A program made the translations under genes and the position numbers. This document shows, in pieces, positions 23,501 through 30,919 of a DNA stretch of 44,319 nucleotides. The notes under the pieces were generated by a model. The model was given only the letters and a program-made list of their open reading frames with translations, was not told the origin of the DNA and did no database searches. The stretch's first letter is position 1, and each line of letters begins with the position of its first letter. The stretch lies in the IMG/VR virus record IMGVR_UViG_3300020156_000045, positions 1 through 44,319 of that record; one strand, written 5' to 3'. This DNA comes from a virus.

Positions 23501-23674
23501 ATGAAGTATAACGCAAACGACGGATATTTTCATTGCACAAACGACGAACGTCTCGCACTTGACCTAACTACACTTGAAAACACATCAAAGTATTATGAAG
23601 TCGATACAAAACTATCCTACGAGGTATACAGCGCAACAGACGCAAAAGCAGATAATACATGGTATGCGCTTTAA
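23501..23674 (+). CDS. hypothetical protein, 57 aa
   Basis: ATG 23501 after AAAGGAGGG. MKYNANDGYFHCTNDERLAL then DLTTLENTSKYYEVDTKLSY. No family recognised; located between the zinc-finger protein and the spike gene. Confidence 0.55.
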   Translation: MKYNANDGYFHCTNDERLALDLTTLENTSKYYEVDTKLSYEVYSATDAKADNTWYAL

Positions 23675-23686
23675 GGAGGTGCTATT

Positions 23687-25309
23687 ATGGGAGGATTACA
23701 AAATATAAAATCACTTGGGAATAGTACTGCCTTGGCAGATATTACGAACAAATGGTATCCAGATTCAAACCAAAACATTGACATAGATATAGAACGGTTT
23801 ACAGAGGTTTATCCTCAGACTTTGCTTGCGATACCGTCATACGTTGAAGACGCGAAAAATGAGTTAGTACATCCAACATTGTTATACTTTCCAAACGGAT
23901 GGAATGGCTATAAATACTGGATGTGCGCAACGCCATATCCATCTGCTCAAAGTGCATACGAAAATCCATCAATGTATGTATCAAACGATTGTATAACGTG
24001 GATAGTACTTTCTGGAGTGACTAATCCAATAGAAGCAAAACCTGCTGGTTCAGCGTATAATTCAGACCCTACATTATTTATGATGCCAGATGGAATTACC
24101 ATGTGTTTGGTCATCAAAGTAAGCGGAGAAGAAGAATCGGAAAGATTCTATTTAAAAACTACAACCAACGGCATTAACTGGACTACCAGACAGCTTATAT
24201 TTGGAACGCTTGCTTCTGCTGAGCAAAATGTGAGCCCTTCATTTTGGTGGGATGGTTCTCAGTGGTATATGTTTTCAATCAATATTTTGCCAGCTACAAA
24301 CGTACTGCAATACAGGACATGCGCTACATTAGATGGAACATGGTCGGAGGCAATAGTTTGCAATATAGCAAATGTTCCGACGGGAAAAGAGCCTTGGCAT
24401 TTTGAAATCAGGAAGTATAAAAACGTCTATATAATGCTGATTAACTACATGACCACGGGCGGTAGCTCAAACGGCATTTTGAGGTTTGCTTGGTCGCCTG
24501 ATGGAGTTAATTGGGCGAGTTCCAGCCAAACAGTAGCTTATGCTAATACGACATCATTGTATAAATCATCGTTTATACTTGTCCAAGAAGGTAATTTAAT
24601 TAAGGCAAAAATTTTGATGGGCAAAGCTTCAGATTATTTAATCTATTACAAGGAAGTAATTTTTAGTCCTAAACCGTCATACAGTGCACTTGAAGCAAAA
24701 AAGCAATATAACCTTGATTTGTTCTCAGGAATAAACAATTTAGCACCTGCTGTATTTGGTGACACATTTACAAGAGCAGATTCGGCATCGAGCTTGGGTG
24801 TAGCTTCATCTGGACAAACGTGGACAACGGCAAGTGGAACGTTTGGCATATCGGGAAATAAAGCTTATCTTCCAAGTGATGCAGGATCAAAAGGTATTGT
24901 TGATATAGGAATATCGGATTTTAAAGCTGGTGTTGAGTTTTCATCTTTAAATAATGAAAGTTGGTTTTTGTTTCGATATGTAGACGGGAATAATTTCTTC
25001 CGTTTCGGTTGTACAGGTGCTAATGCAGCAGATAATCGCTATACTTGTCAAAGTGTTATTGGTGGTTCTGTTGTTACGCTGACGCTAAATATAAGCTCAA
25101 ACACAACAACCAATCTATATAATTATGTTGCAGCAGCTAATGACAAGGTTGAGGTTGAATGCATGGGCAGATTAATTAATCTGTACATCAATGGAGAACT
25201 TGTAGCCTATACAACACATGCGAGTTTAACAACTGCAACAAAAATAGGCATACAGGCATCAAAAGCAGGTGTAATGTTTGACAATGCGTATGCAAGAAAA
25301 GTATTTTAG
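23687..25309 (+). CDS. tailspike-like protein: five-bladed propeller plus lectin domain
   Basis: 540 aa, ATG 23687 after AAGGAGG. Residues 50-330 have repeated blade motifs (VHPTLLYFPNGWNGYKYWMC, NSDPTLFMMPDGITMCLVIK, NVSPSFWWDGSQWYMFSINI, WHFEIRKYKNVYIMLINYMT, LRFAWSPDGVNWASSSQ), like GH43/sialidase-type propellers. Residues 360-540 (FGDTFTRADSASSLGVASSG, YINGELVAYTTHASLTTATK) form a concanavalin/LamG-like lectin. Most likely binds or trims surface glycans. Confidence 0.75.
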   Translation: MGGLQNIKSLGNSTALADITNKWYPDSNQNIDIDIERFTEVYPQTLLAIPSYVEDAKNELVHPTLLYFPNGWNGYKYWMCATPYPSAQSAYENPSMYVSNDCITWIVLSGVTNPIEAKPAGSAYNSDPTLFMMPDGITMCLVIKVSGEEESERFYLKTTTNGINWTTRQLIFGTLASAEQNVSPSFWWDGSQWYMFSINILPATNVLQYRTCATLDGTWSEAIVCNIANVPTGKEPWHFEIRKYKNVYIMLINYMTTGGSSNGILRFAWSPDGVNWASSSQTVAYANTTSLYKSSFILVQEGNLIKAKILMGKASDYLIYYKEVIFSPKPSYSALEAKKQYNLDLFSGINNLAPAVFGDTFTRADSASSLGVASSGQTWTTASGTFGISGNKAYLPSDAGSKGIVDIGISDFKAGVEFSSLNNESWFLFRYVDGNNFFRFGCTGANAADNRYTCQSVIGGSVVTLTLNISSNTTTNLYNYVAAANDKVEVECMGRLINLYINGELVAYTTHASLTTATKIGIQASKAGVMFDNAYARKVF

Positions 25310-25313
25310 TTCG

Positions 25314-25325
25314 ACTATGGGACAT
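25314..25325 (+). repeat. 12-bp direct repeat, left side of RHH cassette
   Basis: ACTATGGGACAT, identical to 25666-25677; the pair brackets the RHH cassette and may be target-site duplication or recombination repeats. Confidence 0.7.
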
Positions 25326-25357
25326 AGTACGTAATAATACATACTATTACGTACTAT
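25324..25357 (+). promoter_or_regulatory. large inverted-repeat operator
   Basis: Perfect 13-bp arms ATAGTACGTAATA (25324-25336) and TATTACGTACTAT (25345-25357) separated by 8 bases, followed by a further partial half-site. It lies 11 bases upstream of the -35 of the RHH gene and is the obvious autoregulatory site. Confidence 0.7.
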
Positions 25358-25368
25358 TACGGAATTAC

Positions 25369-25397
25369 ATGACAAAAGCCGGAAAATGCCATATAAT
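25369..25397 (+). promoter_or_regulatory. promoter of RHH cassette
   Basis: ATGACA at 25369, 17-base spacer, TATAAT at 25392-25397. The ATG within the -35 is therefore not a start codon. Confidence 0.75.
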
Positions 25398-25419
25398 TAC
25401 ATCGTTGGAGGTGGTTATA

Positions 25420-25602
25420 TTGGCAGTACAGAAAGTTACCATATGTGTACCGCCTGAGCTATATGACGAATTTGTCCTATATGCCAGCCGTACCGGTGTA
25501 TCAATTTCCGGCTTTGTTCAGGCAAAAATGAAAGAGTTTATTTCAGAAGAAAAGGTAATGCGAAGGCTCATACAGGAAGGAAAACCGAAAGGGCGTCAAT
25601 AA
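25420..25602 (+). CDS. ribbon-helix-helix regulator, 60 aa
   Basis: TTG 25420 with GGAGGTGG upstream. VQKVTICVPPELYDEFVLYA then SRTGVSISGFVQAKMKEFIS is a ribbon-helix-helix (strand KVTICVP, helix PPELYDEFVLYA, helix ISGFVQAKM). It has its own promoter, operator and terminator in the middle of the tail genes, so it is likely expressed in the prophage. No partner gene lies in the cassette. Confidence 0.75.
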   Translation: MAVQKVTICVPPELYDEFVLYASRTGVSISGFVQAKMKEFISEEKVMRRLIQEGKPKGRQ

Positions 25603-25613
25603 GACGTCCTTTT
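25591..25613 (+). terminator. terminator of RHH cassette
   Basis: GGGCGTC, loop AATAA, GACGTCC (one G-T pair), then TTTT, overlapping the end of the RHH gene. Confidence 0.6.
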
Positions 25614-25665
25614 ACGTATTAATCCGTAAAATACCATAGTATTACTAAATATTACATAATTTACC

Positions 25666-25677
25666 ACTATGGGACAT
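25666..25677 (+). repeat. 12-bp direct repeat, right side of RHH cassette
   Basis: ACTATGGGACAT, identical to 25314-25325. The AT-rich bases before it (25614-25660) contain TACGTATTA and TATTAC, resembling parts of the operator. Confidence 0.7.
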
Positions 25678-25689
25678 TAATTGAAACAT

Positions 25690-25709
25690 GGAGGCTCCGG
25701 CCTCCTTTT
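25690..25709 (+). terminator. rho-independent terminator after RHH cassette
   Basis: GGAGGC, loop TCCG, GCCTCC, then TTTT. Confidence 0.7.
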
Positions 25710-25737
25710 ATATTGCTCAAAAAGGCAGGTGAGAAAA

Positions 25738-26316
25738 TTGTATACAGCACAAGATATTTTTAATATGTCAATAGCAATCAAGAATGATTTGTCTGAAACC
25801 GGACTTGTCACAGATGATGAAACTGCCGAATTCAAACACCGTGCGCCGTATCTTTTAGACGCATGGCAGAAGGAATTAGCTGACATTGGAGCATTAAGAA
25901 ACACAACCGAGTTTGAAAATACAGACGAAGGTAAAACAAATCAGTGGGTGAAATATTCACAGCCGGCAAATTTAAAATCAATTAAGCAAGTTTTATTTGA
26001 GGATTCAGACGAACAGCCACAGTCAATAAGATATAGAACGTTCGGTAAAAGCGATATTTATTTTTACTTTACAGAAATTGGTACAGTAAAAATGCTTTAT
26101 ATCACGGTACCGGTAAAAATAACTTCTCTTTCACAAACTCTCGAAGTAGATGACACTACTGCAATGAGTGGGGCGTATTACTTGGCTGAGCAATTTGCAA
26201 CCTCAGAGGAAGAAGATTCAACCGCAGACTTATGCAAGCGCAAATTCAATGAATTAAAAAATGAGCTTTCAAAAGAAGATCCATTATCTCCAGAGGAAAT
26301 AATTGACGTTTACTAG
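25738..26316 (+). CDS. head-tail adaptor (P22 gp4-like, probable)
   Basis: 192 aa. TTG 25738 is chosen as GGCAGGTGAGAAAA lies upstream and the earlier frame overlaps a terminator. Helical N-terminus (YTAQDIFNMSIAIKNDLSET, HRAPYLLDAWQKELADIGAL), a beta-rich middle, and a C-terminal helix pair (MSGAYYLAEQFATSEEEDST). The order portal ... adaptor ... hub matches P22 gp1-gp4-gp10. Inference mainly from position and fold pattern. Confidence 0.6.
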   Translation: MYTAQDIFNMSIAIKNDLSETGLVTDDETAEFKHRAPYLLDAWQKELADIGALRNTTEFENTDEGKTNQWVKYSQPANLKSIKQVLFEDSDEQPQSIRYRTFGKSDIYFYFTEIGTVKMLYITVPVKITSLSQTLEVDDTTAMSGAYYLAEQFATSEEEDSTADLCKRKFNELKNELSKEDPLSPEEIIDVY

Positions 26317-26334
26317 TAAAGGCGGGTGATAGAT

Positions 26335-28122
26335 ATGTCTGAGTTACAGACGGCACCCATAAAGCAGTTTCTTGGCGTAAATAAATCCGCCACAGAAACA
26401 CAGCTTCAAGTCGGAGAAGCATCTGATATGCTGAATTTTATGGTTACAAATGATTTGAAAATCCAGAAAATGTACGGGTATGAACATTTGAACACAGCGG
26501 ACGATCACCCCATAAAAGGGATGTGGTACGGTTCTTTAAACGGAACGTACCATTTTTTGTTTGCTAAGAATGGTCACATATACGAACATAACTTGACCAC
26601 TCATGCCGACACAGACAAAGGAGCATTAACTGACGCACTGACTACATTCCTTGTGTCCAACAACACCGTTTATATCATGAACGGTGTAGAGTTGTATTCA
26701 TGGTCAGGAACCGGTAATATCGCCGTAGTCGCGGGATATTCACCGACCGTTTTTACAGCTGCACCTCCAACCGGAGGGGGAACAATCCTTGAAGGAATTA
26801 ATTATCTGACTGGAAAGAAAACACAGAAGTTTTCAGCAGACGGCGCGGCTACAGTTTATCAGCTTGCAGAGTTAGACATAGATTCTGTTGACAGCGTTTA
26901 TGTTGACGGGGTTCTAAAAACCGTAACTACTGATTATGCGGTTGACTTAACTAATGGAACAGTAACTTTTGTCACATTCCCAGCAGAAGGCGTAAACAAT
27001 GTTGTGATAACCTGGACAAAAACCGATGCAGCAGACCGTCCTACGATCACAAAAAATATGTATTATGGCGGGGTTTATTACGCTAGATACTGGATATTCG
27101 GAAACCCGGATCATAAAAATACTCGATACTGCTCAGGCGTGACAATAAACGGCGTTTCAGATCCTACATACTGGCCTAAATTTACTGAATCCGATGTAGG
27201 GGATTACGAAATAACCGACATCGAAACTCAGTACAACCAGCAGATTATTTTCACAAGCGGCGATTCCTCCGGTGCATCTGCGTGGTATTCCATCGAGCAA
27301 GACTACACCGACCCCACAACCGGAGCCGTGACAGCTTTGTTCCCTGTATACCCGATAAACGCCAAGATAGGCAATTTAGCCAAAGGACAGGTTCAGATTA
27401 TCTACAACAACCCATTTTCACTCTGGAAGGGTGTTTATGAGTGGGTAAGCACTGTTGTAATGAATGAAAAAAATGCCCAATGGATTTCAGGTAAGGTTCA
27501 GCCTGACCTTGATGAAGTTGACCTGTCAACCGCGCTTACAGCGGATTGGGATGATAAAGGGCAGTATTGGCTATGCGTGGGCAAAAAGGTATGGGTTTAC
27601 AATTACCGCGAAAATATGAAGGTATGGCACATACTTGAACTCGCACATACCCCGACATGCTTTGCAATTATCGATGGTCAAATGTGTTTCGGTACAGACG
27701 ACGGGCAAATAATGAGGTTTGACGAGGATTTGACCACATACGACGGAGAAACAATTTCCGCTACATGGGAAATGGGATTTTATGATTTCGGCGCGGAATG
27801 GCTACAAAAGTTCATTAGGCAGTTGTTTGTTTCAATGAGACCAGGCGGACGTTCGCACCTCGACATAACCTATCAAACCGACAAAAGCGGATATTCACCA
27901 ACCAATACAGCGGGATACAACATGGCAACGTTCAAGAATTGTAACTTTGCAGACTATTCATTTAAAACCAATTACAACCCGCAGCCTTTCCGGTTCAAGA
28001 TTCGCGCAAAAAAAATAGCGTTTTTTAGACTTATTTTAACTAATGATGGTACGGACGGGGCTACATTGCTATCATTAACACTGCCGTTCCGCGTGGGTGG
28101 AATGGTAAAAAGGAGGAATTAA
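26335..28122 (+). CDS. tail hub / stabilisation protein (P22 gp10-like)
   Basis: 595 aa, ATG 26335 with AAAGGCGGG upstream (an in-frame GTG at 26326 is too close to the ribosome site). MSELQTAPIKQFLGVNKSAT, DMLNFMVTNDLKIQKMYGYE and GMWYGSLNGTYHFLFAKNGH begin a propeller-like protein; the C-terminus (EMGFYDFGAEWLQKFIRQLF) is typical of podovirus tail tube/hub proteins. It plugs the portal channel and anchors spikes. Confidence 0.75.
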   Translation: MSELQTAPIKQFLGVNKSATETQLQVGEASDMLNFMVTNDLKIQKMYGYEHLNTADDHPIKGMWYGSLNGTYHFLFAKNGHIYEHNLTTHADTDKGALTDALTTFLVSNNTVYIMNGVELYSWSGTGNIAVVAGYSPTVFTAAPPTGGGTILEGINYLTGKKTQKFSADGAATVYQLAELDIDSVDSVYVDGVLKTVTTDYAVDLTNGTVTFVTFPAEGVNNVVITWTKTDAADRPTITKNMYYGGVYYARYWIFGNPDHKNTRYCSGVTINGVSDPTYWPKFTESDVGDYEITDIETQYNQQIIFTSGDSSGASAWYSIEQDYTDPTTGAVTALFPVYPINAKIGNLAKGQVQIIYNNPFSLWKGVYEWVSTVVMNEKNAQWISGKVQPDLDEVDLSTALTADWDDKGQYWLCVGKKVWVYNYRENMKVWHILELAHTPTCFAIIDGQMCFGTDDGQIMRFDEDLTTYDGETISATWEMGFYDFGAEWLQKFIRQLFVSMRPGGRSHLDITYQTDKSGYSPTNTAGYNMATFKNCNFADYSFKTNYNPQPFRFKIRAKKIAFFRLILTNDGTDGATLLSLTLPFRVGGMVKRRN

Positions 28123-28123
28123 C

Positions 28124-28675
28124 ATGGCATTAACGACGTGTTCAGTAGCAACAAATAATATATCTTTATTGGATGATGAGCCCAACGATACCGGAGGGCT
28201 AACATCAGCACAACTTAAAGCAAAACACGATAAATTTGGCGCGGATTTTGTAACGTGGTTTAATGAAACACATTTGCCGGAAGTTAGTACAACCGGAATA
28301 TGGAATCCTGTAATAATTGGGTATATTACTCCGGGTGAAAATGTATGTCTCAGACAATTTGGAGAGTATGTCAAGGCAAACAACAAAGTTACAGTCAAAT
28401 TTGCCATTGATCTAGTTGGCAAAGATGTTAACATGGACGGAGGAATAGTCATAGGAGGATTGCCATTTGCGGCAAAAACAGATTTTGCATATTACAATAA
28501 AATAGTTGGCGTGAATTTAGCAACGCTTCTTAATAATTTATGCGGCAATGTATCAGGAGAGACAATTGTATTAATGCACACACCTACAGCAGAGGCATTT
28601 ACTAATGTCTTGCCATCGGACATAACAAACACTACAGGATTTTATGGAGAAATTACATACTTTACAGACGAATAA
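28124..28675 (+). CDS. tail fibre / receptor-binding distal protein, 183 aa
   Basis: ATG 28124 right after the hub stop, with AAAGGAGG. The start ISLLDDEPNDTGGLTSAQLK then FGADFVTWFNETHLPEV resembles fibre attachment segments; the rest is beta-rich (KVTVKFAIDLVGKDVNMDGG, IVIGGLPFAAKTDF) like trimeric fibre tips. Confidence 0.65.
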   Translation: MALTTCSVATNNISLLDDEPNDTGGLTSAQLKAKHDKFGADFVTWFNETHLPEVSTTGIWNPVIIGYITPGENVCLRQFGEYVKANNKVTVKFAIDLVGKDVNMDGGIVIGGLPFAAKTDFAYYNKIVGVNLATLLNNLCGNVSGETIVLMHTPTAEAFTNVLPSDITNTTGFYGEITYFTDE

Positions 28676-28694
28676 AACTTGTCCACTTGACCAG

Positions 28695-28723
28695 TATACA
28701 AATATACAAAATGTGGATATAAT
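28695..28723 (+). promoter_or_regulatory. promoter of protease cassette
   Basis: TATACA at 28695-28700, 17-base spacer, TATAAT at 28718-28723. The -35 is weak (4 of 6), the -10 perfect. Start codon lies 22 bases downstream. Confidence 0.55.
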
Positions 28724-28744
28724 TGTGGGTAGAGGTGAATATAT

Positions 28745-29530
28745 ATGAGGAAGTTTCTTATAATATTACTAATCATTCTAATTATACCCACTAGCGCAGG
28801 AGCTGGGGCATTGATTGCCTCATATACGCCCGTGCAAATACTGGTAGATGGGCAAGCTATAAACACACAGGTATACGCTATAAACGGGCGCAATTACGCT
28901 TCTGCGGCTGACGTTGCAAAGGCTATGGGTGGTATTGCTGAATGGGACGGAAAGAATGTGCAGATTGAAACTCAAAAGGCCGATCTCGAAAGAATTGCGC
29001 CGGAATGCAAAAAATCATGTGTATTAATTATTGTTCTCAATAATGGTCAACCGGTATCACAAGGATCTGGATTTGTTTATGGAAACCATATTATAACCGC
29101 AAAACATGTGCTTGATGGTGGGAACGCTTATAGAGTGCATTTTGATGGTGAGATATACGGGGTGTCAGCAGCAAGAAAAAACATAGATAATTTAGGATAT
29201 GATATTGGTGTATTAAGTTTACGGAATAGAATGCCAAGCGTTAAGCTTGGTGATTCAGATAAAATTAGAGTCGGGCAAAAAGTGTTTGGGATTACGAGCC
29301 CAAATGGCAATATGAATACAATAGATGAATGCATAACCAACGGAATAACTAAGTACCTAGATGGGAATTTTTTAGGATTAAACGATACAATAATGACAAC
29401 CGGTTCATCTGGAGGTGCAATTTTTAATTATGATGGCGAAGTAATCGGATTGGAATGCAAGGGGAATGAGGGTGGTATGAGCGCAATACCAATTAATGAA
29501 ATTAAGAACATAATTGAAAATTTGGAATAA
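28745..29530 (+). CDS. secreted trypsin-like serine protease with N-terminal CuAO-N1-like domain
   Basis: 261 aa. Residues 1-27 form a signal peptide or membrane anchor (FLIILLIILIIPTSAGAGAL). Residues 30-75 (VQILVDGQAINTQVYAINGR, ASAADVAKAMGGIAEW) resemble the copper-amine-oxidase N1 stalk domain common on Clostridial surface proteins. The protease domain has His121 (IITAKHV), Asp153 (YDIGVLSL) and Ser222 in TGSSGGAIF. Acts outside the membrane. With own promoter and terminator between virion genes, a lysogenic-conversion gene is likely; virion protein maturation is an alternative. Confidence 0.85.
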   Translation: MRKFLIILLIILIIPTSAGAGALIASYTPVQILVDGQAINTQVYAINGRNYASAADVAKAMGGIAEWDGKNVQIETQKADLERIAPECKKSCVLIIVLNNGQPVSQGSGFVYGNHIITAKHVLDGGNAYRVHFDGEIYGVSAARKNIDNLGYDIGVLSLRNRMPSVKLGDSDKIRVGQKVFGITSPNGNMNTIDECITNGITKYLDGNFLGLNDTIMTTGSSGGAIFNYDGEVIGLECKGNEGGMSAIPINEIKNIIENLE

Positions 29531-29548
29531 TAATTGTACGATATAAAG

Positions 29549-29571
29549 GCACCTAAAGCAGGTGCTTTTTT
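29549..29571 (+). terminator. terminator of protease cassette
   Basis: GCACCT, loop AAAGC, AGGTGC, then six T. Confidence 0.75.
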
Positions 29572-29596
29572 ATTGCAAAAAAAGGAGTGTGATTAT

Positions 29597-30907
29597 ATGG
29601 GATTTTATGAAGGTGGACAATATTACCGCTATCCCTGGGAAACAGCACCAGAAACTGAATACGATAATAAGGGCCAACCATTGCCTGGCCAGGGCGTGCT
29701 TATACCAACAACCACAGAAACGCCGGATTATTCAAATCCTGGGCTTACTAATCCGGGAGCGAACACGAACGCCCCAATCGTAACTGGTGCGGGAACAAGC
29801 ACAGGACTCGATGCTGATTTAAAAGCCAGATACGACAGCCTCAAGCAGTCTCGTCTTTCCGAGAGAACATCCGCTTTGCAAAAAATACGTGATGATGCAT
29901 TGTCAGGGCTTGGCACCAGCCGTAATACTGCTATGACAGGCTACGATTCAGAGGCAGCAGCGTTAAAACCGCAGTATTATAACCAGCGTAACCAAATGGG
30001 CGCACAGTCCGATGTAGGGGCTAAAAACTTTGCTGAATTTATGGCTTCAAGAGGAATAAGGGGCGCAGCCGGAGGAATGCCAGAGATTTATCGGAATGCA
30101 GCACTACAGGGCAATATCGGCGCGTCCAAAATGCAACAATCAGCAGCTGAAAACGACATAGGCCGCAGACGGTCTAACACCGAATCTGAATTTGCAACAA
30201 GACAAGCTGATGTCAACCGCTCATACGAACAGGACTTATCGCAGGCGCAGGCTGATATTGAGTCTGACATTACACAGCAGTACCTTGCAGAAATGCAGCG
30301 AGCAGATCAGCAAAGAATCGCCGACCTTGCAGCACAGGGCATGACATCTATCGGTCAGCCGACAGCGCAGACAGTTCAAAACACTGCCGGGGCATATTCT
30401 GATAATTATCAGACGCGGATTAATGACTTGCAGAATGATAATGACCCATCCAATGATTATCAGATACCTTATTTACAGGCAGCAAGACAGCAAAAGATTA
30501 AAGACCAAGAAGAATCACAAGCAGCTCTTGAAGCCGCAGCGGCCAAAGCAGAAGCAGCAGGACAGAAAGAACAGTACGATAGAGCAATGGAAATGTGGAA
30601 GGCAAGAGGGGAAGCAGATGAATCTATTGCATCGATACTTGGCGTTCCTGTAGGCGCAAAGACGGCCAGTTATGACATATCAAGAATGAATGCACTGACA
30701 GCACAGACAAATGCAAATAAACAAAAGGAACCAACGGTAAGCAATTCTGAAAAGGTAGCTTCTATAAAAGCCGATTTGAACAAAATGCCTGCCGCTGATG
30801 CTTACAATGAACTTTTGAATAACAGCGCGGACTATATACTCGATATAGGGTCTACGTTGTATAACGCATTGTTAGCTGATTACAAGACTTTTGCTGGGAT
30901 AAGATAA
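29597..30907 (+). CDS. ejection (inner virion) protein, 436 aa
   Basis: ATG 29597 follows AAAAAGGAG. Ala/Gln-rich, mostly long helices (GLDADLKARYDSLKQSRLSE, ATRQADVNRSYEQDLSQAQA, QEESQAALEAAAAKAEAAGQ) after a Pro/Thr-rich N-terminus. This composition and the place before the very large protein fit podovirus ejection proteins that travel with DNA through the envelope. Confidence 0.65.
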   Translation: MGFYEGGQYYRYPWETAPETEYDNKGQPLPGQGVLIPTTTETPDYSNPGLTNPGANTNAPIVTGAGTSTGLDADLKARYDSLKQSRLSERTSALQKIRDDALSGLGTSRNTAMTGYDSEAAALKPQYYNQRNQMGAQSDVGAKNFAEFMASRGIRGAAGGMPEIYRNAALQGNIGASKMQQSAAENDIGRRRSNTESEFATRQADVNRSYEQDLSQAQADIESDITQQYLAEMQRADQQRIADLAAQGMTSIGQPTAQTVQNTAGAYSDNYQTRINDLQNDNDPSNDYQIPYLQAARQQKIKDQEESQAALEAAAAKAEAAGQKEQYDRAMEMWKARGEADESIASILGVPVGAKTASYDISRMNALTAQTNANKQKEPTVSNSEKVASIKADLNKMPAADAYNELLNNSADYILDIGSTLYNALLADYKTFAGIR

Positions 30908-30919
30908 GGTGGTGATTGA

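Noticed and set aside
25369-25419. ATG at 25369 as start of the RHH gene
   Set aside because: It forms part of a good -35 box with a 17-base spacer to TATAAT; the TTG at 25420 has the GGAGGTGG ribosome site.
28686-28723. TTGACC at 28687 as -35 of the protease promoter
   Set aside because: Spacer to TATAAT is about 25 bases, too long; TATACA at 28695 gives 17.
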